DNA of 64,000 bases from Marivita cryptomonadis (GTDB taxonomy: Bacteria; Pseudomonadota; Alphaproteobacteria; Rhodobacterales; Rhodobacteraceae). Positions within the stretch are counted from its first letter, which is position 1. Each line of letters opens with the position of its first letter. The stretch is taken from contig NZ_JFKD01000003.1 of the NCBI RefSeq assembly GCF_002115725.1, forward strand, positions 124,001-188,000, given 5' to 3'. Below the pieces are notes generated by a model. The model was not told where the DNA came from. It did not search any database and was given only the letters and a program-made list of their open reading frames with translations. This document shows positions 17,951-26,166 of this stretch, one piece after another. Position numbers and translations under genes: made by a program.

Positions 17951-19074
17951 ATGCCGATCCGCGCGAAGAAGATGGAGAAGACGGCATCGGCCACGATCAC
18001 TGCAAAGATCGCTGTGACCACCGCGTTCGATGTCATCCGGCCCAGCGATTCCGCGTTGCTTTGCACCTGCATCCCGGCATGGCAGCCGACAACACCAATG
18101 ATCAGGGCAAAGACAGGCGCTTTGACCAGACCGACAAAGACATGGCTGACCGCCGTGCCTTCGACCAACCGTGTGGTGAACATCGCAGGCGAGATGCCAA
18201 GGTCGATCCACGCCATCAATGCACCACCGAAAAGCCCGGCAAGGTTGGCGATCAGTCCCAGAATGGGCAGCATGATGAACAATGCCAAAATGCGCGGCAC
18301 AAAGAGGTTCATGCCGGGATCAAGCCCAAGCGTGCGCATTGCGTCGATTTCCTCGCGCATCTTCATCGACCCGATGGCGGCAGTGAAGGCAGAGGCGGTC
18401 CGACCTGCGACGATGATGGCGGTTAACAGGATGCCCAGTTCACGAAGGATGGAAATCGCGATCAGGTCGACGACGAACACCTCGGCTCCGAACTGGCGAA
18501 GCTGTGTGGAGCCTTGAAAGGCCAAGACAACGCCGATCAGGAACGCCATCAGCGCCACGATGGGCACCGCCTTGAGGCCCACCTCTTCGCAGTGATGCAC
18601 CAAAGAGGTCAGTTTGAATTCGCTGGGATGGCGCAGGGCGCGCGCAAGGCGGTGGAGGAATATGCCTAGATACGCCGTCAATGCGCGCAAGAACATCAGG
18701 CCCGAATAGACCCGCTGTCCAAACCGGTTGAGCCACGCTGCAAACGATCCATCATGCCGAGGGGGGGCTTCGGGGTTGGGCAGGGCGCGTTCAACGGTCT
18801 GCAACAGGCTTGCCGCCTCTGTGCCAGCGCCTGCGATTTCAATGCCCTCCAGCAGTCCGGCGCTTCGCGTCAAAGTGACCAGCGCCCATGCGCCGGCCGT
18901 GTCGAGCCGGGTCACAGCGGACAGGTCTATCCGTTGCACCGCACTCGCATCCAACGCCTGCAATTGGCGGCGCGCAGTCGTCACTGTCTGGATTGTCAAC
19001 GCTCCTGACAGGTGGACCGTGCCTGTATCATCGGCTGGTTTCAGGCCAAACTCCGCCGCGTCAGCGCCCGTCAT
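17947..19074 (-). CDS. mlaE: MlaE-type permease with N-terminal STAS domain
   Basis: This 375-residue protein is a fusion. Residues 1 to about 95 form a STAS domain (LSGALTIQTVTTARRQ, with DTAGAW matching the STAS conserved loop), which corresponds to MlaB, normally a separate protein. Residues 110-375 form the MlaE permease with about five membrane helices and the conserved EEIDAMRTLGLDP coupling motif. In E. coli MlaB binds MlaF and is required for ATPase activity, so here that regulatory subunit is tethered to the permease. First gene of a four-gene operon with overlapping junctions. The STAS-permease fusion is known in other alphaproteobacteria. Confidence 0.9.
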   Translation of the reverse strand: MTGADAAEFGLKPADDTGTVHLSGALTIQTVTTARRQLQALDASAVQRIDLSAVTRLDTAGAWALVTLTRSAGLLEGIEIAGAGTEAASLLQTVERALPNPEAPPRHDGSFAAWLNRFGQRVYSGLMFLRALTAYLGIFLHRLARALRHPSEFKLTSLVHHCEEVGLKAVPIVALMAFLIGVVLAFQGSTQLRQFGAEVFVVDLIAISILRELGILLTAIIVAGRTASAFTAAIGSMKMREEIDAMRTLGLDPGMNLFVPRILALFIMLPILGLIANLAGLFGGALMAWIDLGISPAMFTTRLVEGTAVSHVFVGLVKAPVFALIIGVVGCHAGMQVQSNAESLGRMTSNAVVTAIFAVIVADAVFSIFFARIGI

Positions 19075-19403
19075 AGCAGCGCTATCGCAACAAGTTCTGG
19101 CGGTTGTGTTGGCGCGATGCGTCCTGAGTCCATGCGCCCAAGCTAACTGGTCCTACCAGCACGTGAAAGCGGTCATCCCCTGCGGCGAAGAGCCTCTGTT
19201 TCGCGAACCAATTCAGGAAAACAGCGGAATTTTGCGCGGCGCTGCACATGCAGAAAAACCGGGAATTTCCTTTTCCGTCAAATGCCGCACCTGCGAAACA
19301 GCCTGTACGGTATACCGTGGTATTCCCATAAGTACTTAAAATCATTTGATTTTTTTACTTTTCGGCGCTAACTATCGACCTGTGCGCTGTGGGGAGGAAA
19401 CAC
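19075..19403. other. Divergent intergenic region between mlaE and the mesaconyl-CoA genes
   Basis: This 329-base region must contain promoters for both operons. A perfect 12-base palindrome ACGGTATACCGT occupies 19307-19318, followed by an AT-rich tract and an AAGTACTT palindrome. The right-hand gene has a strong ribosome-binding site, GGGGAGGAAA, ending four bases before its ATG. An 87-codon open frame on the minus strand lacks coding character and is not called. Confidence 0.5.
19307..19318. promoter_or_regulatory. Perfect 12-bp palindrome, candidate operator
   Basis: ACGGTATACCGT reads identically on both strands and sits about 86 bases upstream of the hydratase gene, close to where a promoter should lie. 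Palindromes centred on TATAC are common in GntR-type operators. No regulator gene is adjacent, so the binding protein is unknown. Confidence 0.35.
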
Positions 19404-20240
19404 ATGGACATGCTAAATCTGGATGCCTGGACTGGGCGCGTGACCCATGACGCTGGTTGTGTCACACCCGAATTGGCCCGGCAGCTTCATGCTACGGTCG
19501 GCTTCGGAAAAATGCCCAATCATGGTGATCCGCTGCCGCCGCTTTGGCATTGGTGCGCGTTTCCTTTGGCCACGCCGAATGAAAAACTGGGACGCGACGG
19601 TCACCCTCGCGAAACCAACCTTCTGCCGCCTGTGCGTCTGGACCGGCGTATGTGGGCGGGCGGGGCTCTCAAATTTTATGGCCCAACGCTGCGCATTGGC
19701 GATCCACTCGAACGGCGCTCATCGATCCGGTCGGTGACCGAAAAAGATGGATCAAGTGGGCCGATGGTGTTCGTGACTGTCGATCACGCAATCTACGGCC
19801 CCTCTGGCCTTGCCATCGAAGAACGGCAGGACATTGTCTATCTGGAAATTCCAGACACCTACTCACCGCCGAAGAAAAAGCCGCTGCCCACTGCCCCGAT
19901 CGAGGAAATCGACACAACCGAAGCACTGCTTTTCAGGTATTCCGCAGTCACCTTCAACGCGCACCGGATTCACTACGACCTTGCCTATACCAAGGAGGTT
20001 GAGAAATACCCCGGCCTTGTGGTGCATGGCCCGTTGCAGGCCACACTGCTGATGCGCGCCGCAATCCGTGAACGCGGCAGGACGCCCAAGTATTTCGATT
20101 TCCGTGGTGTGCATCCGATGTTTGCCGGTGCGCCTTGCGAGATTGCGATGGAAGCCGAAGACGCGGTTCTGAGCCTCTGGACCGGACAGGACGGGCATCA
20201 ATGCATGCAAGCCACAGCCATCTGGGCGGACGCACAATGA
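19404..20240 (+). CDS. meh: FAS1-like/MaoC-type hydratase, probable mesaconyl-C4-CoA hydratase
   Basis: This 278-residue protein belongs to the HTD2/FAS1-like dehydratase group with a double hotdog fold. The C-terminal half carries the hydratase motif TFNAHRIHYDLAYTK, with the catalytic Asn/His region, preceded by LFRYSAV. In the 3-hydroxypropionate bicycle the enzyme Meh hydrates mesaconyl-C4-CoA to citramalyl-CoA. The assignment rests on translational coupling (ATGA) to a gene resembling mesaconyl-CoA C1-C4 transferase. A 3-methylfumaryl-CoA hydratase of itaconate-type metabolism is an alternative name for the same family. The ATG at 19404 is chosen for its strong GGAGG site. Cytoplasmic. 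Confidence 0.7.
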   Translation: MDMLNLDAWTGRVTHDAGCVTPELARQLHATVGFGKMPNHGDPLPPLWHWCAFPLATPNEKLGRDGHPRETNLLPPVRLDRRMWAGGALKFYGPTLRIGDPLERRSSIRSVTEKDGSSGPMVFVTVDHAIYGPSGLAIEERQDIVYLEIPDTYSPPKKKPLPTAPIEEIDTTEALLFRYSAVTFNAHRIHYDLAYTKEVEKYPGLVVHGPLQATLLMRAAIRERGRTPKYFDFRGVHPMFAGAPCEIAMEAEDAVLSLWTGQDGHQCMQATAIWADAQ

Positions 20241-21475
20241 GCGTGCTCAAGGGTATGCGGGTCGTCGAAGGATCGGCCTTTGTTGCGGTGCCACTGGCGG
20301 GCATGACGCTGGCGCAGATGGGGGCCGAGGTGATCCGCTTTGACCGTTTGGGCGGTGGGCTGGATGCAGGGCGCTGGCCGTTGGCACCGAACGGCGAAAG
20401 CCTGTTCTGGGCCGGGATGAACAAGGGCAAGAAATCCATCGCTTTGGACATGAGATCCCCCGAAGGCCGCGAATTGATCACCCGGATCATCACCGCGCCG
20501 GGTGACGATGCAGGGCTGTTCCTGACCAATCTGCGGGTGCGCGGCTGGATGGATTACGAGACCCTGAGTCAGTATCGGCGCGACCTGATCATGGTCACTC
20601 TGACGGGGGATCGGCACGGGCGGCCACAGGTGGATTACACCGTGAACCCGGCGTTGGGCATTCCGCACATGACCGGCCCTGCGGACAGCGACGACCCTGT
20701 TGCCCATGCGTTGCCTGCGTGGGATCTGATTGCTGGCAACATGTGTGTCTCAGCGCTTTTGGCCGCCGAACGCCACCGGCTGCGCGGAAAGGGTGGGCAA
20801 GAGGTCGAGATTGCGCTCAAAGACGTCGCAGCGGCCACGCTGGGCCATCTGGGTATGATCGGGGATGTCACCCTCAACACCGAGGACCGAGGCAAATCCG
20901 GCAATGCACTTTATGGCGCATACGGGCAGGATTTCGTCTGCGCCGATGGTCGCCGCGTGATGGTGATCGGCCTGACTGACCGCCAGTGGCGCGGCATCTG
21001 CAAAGCGACGGGCACGATTGAGGCGATGACGGCGTTGGAGGGGCGGCTTGGCGTGTCCTTGGCCGACGAAGGCAACCGTTGGCGCTTCCGCGAGGATATC
21101 ACGGCGATCCTCAAGCCTTGGTTTGCCCAGCGTCGCGTGGCCGAGTTCGAAGCGGCGTTCAACGAGGCCGGGCTGACTTGGTCCGAGTTCCGCAGCGTGC
21201 GCGAGGCGGTGGAGAAGGATGTGGACCTGAGCACTGACAATCCGATGTTTTCCGACATCCAGCAGCCGGGGATCGGCACGTTTCGCGTGCCTGCCCATCC
21301 GGCAGTATTTAACGCAACGCAACGCAGCGCAGCCACGCCTGCCCCTACTTTGGGTCAGCACACCGAAGAGATCCTATCAGATGTCGCAGGGTGCACAGGC
21401 ACCGAGATCGCGCGATTGTTTGATGCCGGGATCGTGCAATCTCCGACCTTCGCCAAACCGCGCAACGCGGCCTGA
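20237..21475 (+). CDS. mct: CoA-transferase family III, probable mesaconyl-CoA C1-C4 CoA transferase (2-methylfumaryl-CoA isomerase)
   Basis: This 412-residue protein has the class III CoA-transferase fold with GMRVVEGSAFVAVPLAGMTLAQ at the N-terminus and the catalytic aspartate D163 in ALPAWDLIAG. The surrounding pattern (DYTVNPALGIP, then TGP, then HALPAWD) is, as I recall it, specific to Mct, which moves CoA from C1 to C4 of mesaconate within one molecule. The length and Asp position match Chloroflexus Mct. The preceding hydratase gene would use its product, yielding citramalyl-CoA that a lyase splits into acetyl-CoA and pyruvate. No such lyase lies in the window. The start is at the ATGA overlap; upstream codons are shadow. 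Confidence 0.75.
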   Translation: MSVLKGMRVVEGSAFVAVPLAGMTLAQMGAEVIRFDRLGGGLDAGRWPLAPNGESLFWAGMNKGKKSIALDMRSPEGRELITRIITAPGDDAGLFLTNLRVRGWMDYETLSQYRRDLIMVTLTGDRHGRPQVDYTVNPALGIPHMTGPADSDDPVAHALPAWDLIAGNMCVSALLAAERHRLRGKGGQEVEIALKDVAAATLGHLGMIGDVTLNTEDRGKSGNALYGAYGQDFVCADGRRVMVIGLTDRQWRGICKATGTIEAMTALEGRLGVSLADEGNRWRFREDITAILKPWFAQRRVAEFEAAFNEAGLTWSEFRSVREAVEKDVDLSTDNPMFSDIQQPGIGTFRVPAHPAVFNATQRSAATPAPTLGQHTEEILSDVAGCTGTEIARLFDAGIVQSPTFAKPRNAA

Positions 21476-21483
21476 CCGGGCGG

Positions 21484-22260
21484 TCAGGTCACGGGAGCAG
21501 AGGATTTCAGCACGGCGCGGCTTTGGTTCTGCAAACCAACATCTTCAAAGAAATCCCGAAGGATGCGGTTGAAGATGCCGGGTTTTTCCAGATGCGCCGC
21601 ATGGGCGCAGTTGGGGATCACTGCAAGACTGGTATCGTCGATGGCTGTCCAGAGCTGCTCAGTCTGGTGCCATGGATAGGTGCGGTCATGATCGCCCCAG
21701 ATCACAAGAGTCGGGGCTTTTATGGCAACCAGATTTGGCTCCCCATTCCACCCCTCCATCGCATTCAGGCCTGCTTCGATAGCTTGCAGGCTGCTGCGCT
21801 CGGCAATGGCAGCACAGCCTTCGAAGCCAGCGGCCGATTCCCGGTCAAGGAACCATGTTGCAGCGATGCGGCGGGCGGTCTTGCGCGGGCCATCGGTCTG
21901 GGCCCGGCTTTTCGAGATGTGGATCGGTTCGAACCGCCCCGGCAAGACACCCGTCGCTCCGGTTCCATAGAGCACAAGCCGGTCCACCCGATCCGGCGAC
22001 AGCGCGACCATCTCCTGCGCAATCATGCCGCCCATGGAATGGCCCAACAGGTGGAACCGCTCGATGCCCTGCGTGCGCAGGTGGTCCAGCACCCATGTCG
22101 CAAAGGCGGTGATCGTGTCAGGCGCGCGCAGATGAGCGTTCAGCCCAAAGCCAGGAAGATCAATCGTCACAACGTCAAGACAGGAGGCAAGCGCCTTGGT
22201 CTGCTCGGCCCATTGGCGGCTGCCGCCCATAAACCCATGCACCATGACCAAAGGCATCAT
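21484..22260 (-). CDS. Alpha/beta hydrolase
   Basis: This 258-residue enzyme has the oxyanion motif VHGFMGG (7-13), the nucleophile elbow GHSMGG with S75, an acid Asp in WGDHDRTYP and the C-terminal histidine in NCAHAAHLEKP, a complete catalytic triad. Such enzymes hydrolyse esters, amides or C-C bonds. Its start codon overlaps the stop of the betaine-type permease gene (ATGA), so it is translationally coupled to an ABC importer, which suggests it acts on an imported ester-like compound. The substrate is unknown. Convergent with mct. Confidence 0.82.
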   Translation of the reverse strand: MMPLVMVHGFMGGSRQWAEQTKALASCLDVVTIDLPGFGLNAHLRAPDTITAFATWVLDHLRTQGIERFHLLGHSMGGMIAQEMVALSPDRVDRLVLYGTGATGVLPGRFEPIHISKSRAQTDGPRKTARRIAATWFLDRESAAGFEGCAAIAERSSLQAIEAGLNAMEGWNGEPNLVAIKAPTLVIWGDHDRTYPWHQTEQLWTAIDDTSLAVIPNCAHAAHLEKPGIFNRILRDFFEDVGLQNQSRAVLKSSAPVT

Positions 22261-23798
22261 TTGCGTGCGCCTTGGACGATGCGATCAAGGATCATCGCAC
22301 AGAAAAGGATCGAGAACCCGGCAAGGATACCCTGTCCCACATTGGCGTATTGCAGCGCCTCCAGCACATCCTCGCCCAGCCCTTTGGCCCCGATGAGCGA
22401 GGCCACAACCACCATCGCCAGCGACAGCATGATGGTCTGGTTGATCCCGGCCCGGATCGATGGGCTGGCAAGCGGCAGGTCCACTTTGGTCAGCAAATAC
22501 CACTTGTTCGCGCCAAAACTGATCGCCGCCTCACGCACGCTTTCCGGGACGCCACGCAGCCCAAGCACGGTCAGGCGCACCACGGGTGTGCCACCAAAGA
22601 TCATGGTCACGATGACCGCCGCTGGTTTGCCGACACCGAAGAACGCGATGACCGGGACCATGAAGACAAAGGCGGGCATGGTTTGCATGAAGTCCATGAT
22701 CGGTTGGATAAACGCATAGAACCTTGGGCGGCGGGCGGCGAACATGCCAAGGGGGATGCCGATGATGATGGACAAAAGCGCAGCTGTCCCAAGAAGGGCA
22801 AGCGTCGTCATCGCCGCCTCCCAAAAACCCAAGAGGCCCATATAGGCGAGGAATGCGCCTGAGTAGATCGCGGTACGCAATCCGGCGGTCAGCCATGTGA
22901 GCAGCACGATAAGACTGACGATTACGATCCATGGTGTCTGGACAAGGATCACCTCGAGCGCGTCGAGCAGGGATCGGATGCCAAAGGTCAGTCCGTCGAA
23001 GAACGCCTCAGAGTTGCTCACGCACCACGCGATAAAGTTCTCAACCAACGTGATCCCAGTCAGACGAATATCAGGGTCAGTTGGAAAGGTACTCAGCAAC
23101 GAATAGCGCCCCGGAAAACTGTAGTGCACCATGGCAGTGGCCACGATAATCACCATGAAAAGCGCACTCAGAACGATGTGCTGCGGCGGCAGACCGGAAC
23201 GGACATTGCGGTCCGACAGCCATTCAGAAAATCGGGCTTCAAGCGCCCAGTTGGCGACCGTGGCTTGAATGGCCTTTACCACAATCAACAAGACCACACC
23301 GGTCAGAACGATGGTTGGTCCTTCGGCGGCCAACGCTTCGGCCTCTGCGCGGATACCGCCAATATTGGCCTCCAAGGAATCCACTGTGCGCTGAAACGCA
23401 TCCACACGGTCGGACCCGTTTTCAATTGCGGCGGCCAATTGCTGACGACGCAGTTCAAGCGTGCCTTCAATGGATGCGATCCGCGCCATGGCATCGGCGG
23501 CAAGGTCTCCGAACAGGCCGCGTGCGATCTGCACGAAGGCCAGTGCTTCAAGGATCAGAAACGGCAACGCCCACGACCACAGCCCGCGCGCGCCAAACCA
23601 GATCGGACCAAACAGACCCGCCATAAGGTTAAACGTGGCGGTGAACCGGGACGACGCCCCGATCTTGTCGAAATTACGGATGTAGTAATCGGGACTTGTG
23701 CGCACAAAGGTGCGGATATTCTCGCGGCGCTCTTCTGCATAGGCCAGAGCGGCTTCGCTTTCAGTATCTTCAAGAGGATTGATGTCTTGTTTGTTCAT
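22257..23798 (-). CDS. proW: Glycine betaine/quaternary amine ABC transporter permease with extended N-terminus
   Basis: The C-terminal 260 residues of this 513-residue protein are a standard ProW/OpuAB permease, including the coupling motif VPESVREAAISFGANKWYLLTKVDLP. The N-terminal half is unusual: one or two membrane helices, a helical segment (about 110-160) rich in Glu, Arg and Gln that may form a coiled coil, and two further helices before the permease core. E. coli ProW is about 354 residues, so this is a long variant. Both ends overlap neighbours by ATGA. It probably imports betaine, choline, TMAO or a related compound. Confidence 0.82.
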   Translation of the reverse strand: MNKQDINPLEDTESEAALAYAEERRENIRTFVRTSPDYYIRNFDKIGASSRFTATFNLMAGLFGPIWFGARGLWSWALPFLILEALAFVQIARGLFGDLAADAMARIASIEGTLELRRQQLAAAIENGSDRVDAFQRTVDSLEANIGGIRAEAEALAAEGPTIVLTGVVLLIVVKAIQATVANWALEARFSEWLSDRNVRSGLPPQHIVLSALFMVIIVATAMVHYSFPGRYSLLSTFPTDPDIRLTGITLVENFIAWCVSNSEAFFDGLTFGIRSLLDALEVILVQTPWIVIVSLIVLLTWLTAGLRTAIYSGAFLAYMGLLGFWEAAMTTLALLGTAALLSIIIGIPLGMFAARRPRFYAFIQPIMDFMQTMPAFVFMVPVIAFFGVGKPAAVIVTMIFGGTPVVRLTVLGLRGVPESVREAAISFGANKWYLLTKVDLPLASPSIRAGINQTIMLSLAMVVVASLIGAKGLGEDVLEALQYANVGQGILAGFSILFCAMILDRIVQGARK

Positions 23799-24850
23799 GA
23801 CACTTCCGTTCCCTCGATCACAGTGCGCAGCAGATCCTTGCGGGTGATGACACCAACATCCTGACCGCCGTCCTGCACGAGAACCGCGCTGTCGGTGTCG
23901 ATGGCGAGATTGATCAGCGTACTCAGCGTTTCTTGCGCCCCGACCCGAGGCGCATCCGCATCAATCGGACCGTGTGCTGCAACGTGGGCGTCGATTGGCT
24001 GCATCACCGCATGGGCATGCACCACCTTGAGCCGTGATATCCCGGCGACGAAATCGGCCACATAGTCGTCAGCTGGGTGCATGACGATCTCTTCTGCCGT
24101 TCCCATCTGCACCAGTTTGCCATCACGCATGATCGCGATGCGATCTCCGATGCGGACGGCCTCGTCCAAATCGTGGGTGATAAAGACCGTGGTTTTCTTG
24201 AGAATCTTACTCAGCCGAATGAATTCGTCCTGTAACTGGCGGCGGATCAGCGGATCCAGCGCCGAAAACGGCTCGTCCATCAAGAGTACGTCAGGATTCG
24301 CGGCCAATGCACGGGCCAAACCAACCCGCTGCTGCATGCCGCCGGACAGTTCGTGGGCGAACTTCGCCCCCCACGCGCCCAGTTCTACAATATCCAGAAT
24401 GGCCGCAGCCTGACGCATACGTTCGTTCTTGGCGACCTGCCGGATCTCCAGCGGCATCGCCACGTTGTCCAGCACGGACCTGTGCGGCATCAGCGCGAAG
24501 TTCTGGAACACCATGCCGATCTTTCGGTTGCGGAAGGTCTGCAAATCTTTGGGGCCCAGCGCCATCACATCGGTGCCTTCGATCTCGATCTTCCCAGCGG
24601 TCGGCTCAAGCAGACGGTTGAAATGGCGCACAAGCGTGGATTTTCCGCTGCCGGACAGGCCCATGATGCAGAAGATTTCGCCGCGTTTGACCGACAGGCT
24701 CACATCCGCGACGCCAACAACGGCATTGTACCTTGCCAGAACCTCGGCCTTGGTCAGACCTTCCTCGCGGATCGCCCGAAGCGCAGCTTGGGGGTTCGCG
24801 CCGAAGATCTTCCAGACATCGGAAATTTCTATGACGGTTTCGTCATCCAT
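23795..24850 (-). CDS. proV: Glycine betaine/quaternary amine ABC transporter ATP-binding protein
   Basis: This 351-residue ATPase has the ProV N-terminal extension (KIFGANPQAALRAI), Walker A GLSGSGKST (64-72), the signature LSGGMQQRVGLARALA, Walker B VLLMDEPFSALDPL, and a C-terminal region of about 70 residues resembling a CBS-type sensor domain (VLVQDGGQDVGVITRKDLL). In ProV/OpuAA such domains sense ionic strength. The ATG at 24850 is chosen because the ProV-like sequence begins there; a start at 24868 or 24901 is possible. It is coupled to the permease by ATGA and separated from the binding-protein gene by a strong hairpin. Confidence 0.87.
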   Translation of the reverse strand: MDDETVIEISDVWKIFGANPQAALRAIREEGLTKAEVLARYNAVVGVADVSLSVKRGEIFCIMGLSGSGKSTLVRHFNRLLEPTAGKIEIEGTDVMALGPKDLQTFRNRKIGMVFQNFALMPHRSVLDNVAMPLEIRQVAKNERMRQAAAILDIVELGAWGAKFAHELSGGMQQRVGLARALAANPDVLLMDEPFSALDPLIRRQLQDEFIRLSKILKKTTVFITHDLDEAVRIGDRIAIMRDGKLVQMGTAEEIVMHPADDYVADFVAGISRLKVVHAHAVMQPIDAHVAAHGPIDADAPRVGAQETLSTLINLAIDTDSAVLVQDGGQDVGVITRKDLLRTVIEGTEVS

Positions 24851-24885
24851 CAGGCCACGCCTCGTCATCGGGATTTGGGGGATAC

Positions 24886-24913
24886 TGGCCACCGGACGCA
24901 AACCCGGTGGCCA
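24886..24913. terminator. Intercistronic hairpin between binding-protein and ATPase genes
   Basis: TGGCCACCGG (24886-24895) pairs perfectly with CCGGTGGCCA (24904-24913) around an 8-base loop. It lies 19 bases after the proX-like stop and 36 bases before the proV-like start. There is no T-run, so it is more likely an mRNA stabiliser or partial attenuator that lets the binding protein be made in excess, a common arrangement in ABC importers. Confidence 0.6.
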
Positions 24914-24931
24914 ATCGTCAGAGGATGGGAC

Positions 24932-25897
24932 TCAGAGACCCAGCCACGCGTCAACGCGGTCGGAATTCGCATCAACCCATTCCGCCGCCACTTCTGCCGG
25001 ATCGCGGCCGTTGGCGCTGATTTCAAAGGCCAGTGCGCTCACATCCGAGGCTTCCAGACCGAAATTCTGGAAGAATTCGGAAATCGCCGGAGACCGGTCA
25101 ACCAGCGAATTCGACCATGCAATCTGAACGTCTTTCAACGCATCTTTCGACGCGACCATTGAATTCTCGTACCAGTTCGGATCATCCGACGGCTGCACCA
25201 TGACATATTTTTCGGGATCGTATGTCGGCTCTGTGAGCATCATCACATCGAACATGTACCAAACCGCATGCGGTTCGTAGCAATAGAACGCATAGCCTTC
25301 GCCCTTGGCGATACTGTCCTTTATACGCGCTGTTTTGACCGCTTCTTCAGCACGGATCGGTTCGATGAAATCAAGCAAGCCGTAGTCGCGTGTCTTGACC
25401 TCGTTCACATTGGCCGAGGCCCAGCCCGGAGCGCCGATCCAAAGCTCCCCTTTACCGTTGCCATCGCTGTCCATCAGCGCCGCAACATCTGGACGACCCA
25501 GATCAGTGATGTCGGTGATGTTGTTGGCTTCGCCAAACTGCTTGGACACGCAGAAGCCCTGGTTGCCCTTATAGGGGTTCGATGACAGCGTCACGGTGCC
25601 CGCATCATCCACATATTGCTTGGTAAAGCTTTCCTGGTTCGGCAGCCACACGTCGGGGTGCACGTCGATATCGCCTTTGCCCTGGTCCATCGCCTGGAAG
25701 ATCGTGGCATTGTTGCCCGGCACGTATTCCACCGTGCCACCGATGCGTGTTTCCACGACATGGCCCAATACATGCGCGATAGCCTGAGCCCCGGTCCAGG
25801 ACGGTACGCCGATCTTGACCTCTTCCGACGCAAAGGCCGGCAAGGCAAGTGCGCTGACCACAGCGGCCAGCCCGAGGCTTTTGATATTCTTGATCAT
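24932..25897 (-). CDS. proX: Periplasmic substrate-binding protein of a glycine betaine/quaternary amine ABC transporter
   Basis: This 321-residue protein has a Sec signal peptide (MIKNIKSLGLAAVV, cleavage near ALPAFA-SEE) and an OpuAC-type binding fold (IGVPSWTGAQAIAHVLGHVVE, then DVHPDVWLPNQ and WIGAPGWASANVNEVKTRDYGL). Tryptophans such as those in PSWTG, DVWLP and GAPGW probably build the aromatic cage for a quaternary ammonium or N-oxide headgroup. The ATG at 25897 is preferred because AGGAGA lies seven bases upstream. Betaine, choline, carnitine or TMAO are candidate ligands; TmoX of marine roseobacters is a related protein. First gene of the operon and divergent from a LysR regulator. 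Confidence 0.85.
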   Translation of the reverse strand: MIKNIKSLGLAAVVSALALPAFASEEVKIGVPSWTGAQAIAHVLGHVVETRIGGTVEYVPGNNATIFQAMDQGKGDIDVHPDVWLPNQESFTKQYVDDAGTVTLSSNPYKGNQGFCVSKQFGEANNITDITDLGRPDVAALMDSDGNGKGELWIGAPGWASANVNEVKTRDYGLLDFIEPIRAEEAVKTARIKDSIAKGEGYAFYCYEPHAVWYMFDVMMLTEPTYDPEKYVMVQPSDDPNWYENSMVASKDALKDVQIAWSNSLVDRSPAISEFFQNFGLEASDVSALAFEISANGRDPAEVAAEWVDANSDRVDAWLGL

Positions 25898-26166
25898 GGT
25901 CGTCTCCTCTGTTGATGGCTGGAAATTGGTTTCCAGCTCGACATATTTTTCTTGCACGAACCCAAGCGTTCACGCGCTGGCCTTTCCTCCTGCATCTCCA
26001 AGACCGACAGGATCCCCCGACGGCTTGGCACAAGAGACTCACGCCCATATCAAAGCGTAGGAACAGTTTTTCCGACCACTCCAATTCAAACATTTCATCA
26101 AACTATTCCGATTTTGCATAGAATTTGATACACTCCCAGAAAATTCATACTTTTCAGAGGCTTGAT

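Noticed and set aside
19082..19345. 87-codon minus-strand frame between mlaE and meh
   Set aside because: No ribosome-binding site or family resemblance, and it covers the region where promoters must lie.
24932..25897. Naming the transporter TmoXVW for TMAO
   Set aside because: The binding protein fits broadly, but no TMAO demethylase or monooxygenase is adjacent and the ligand-cage residues cannot be assigned by eye.
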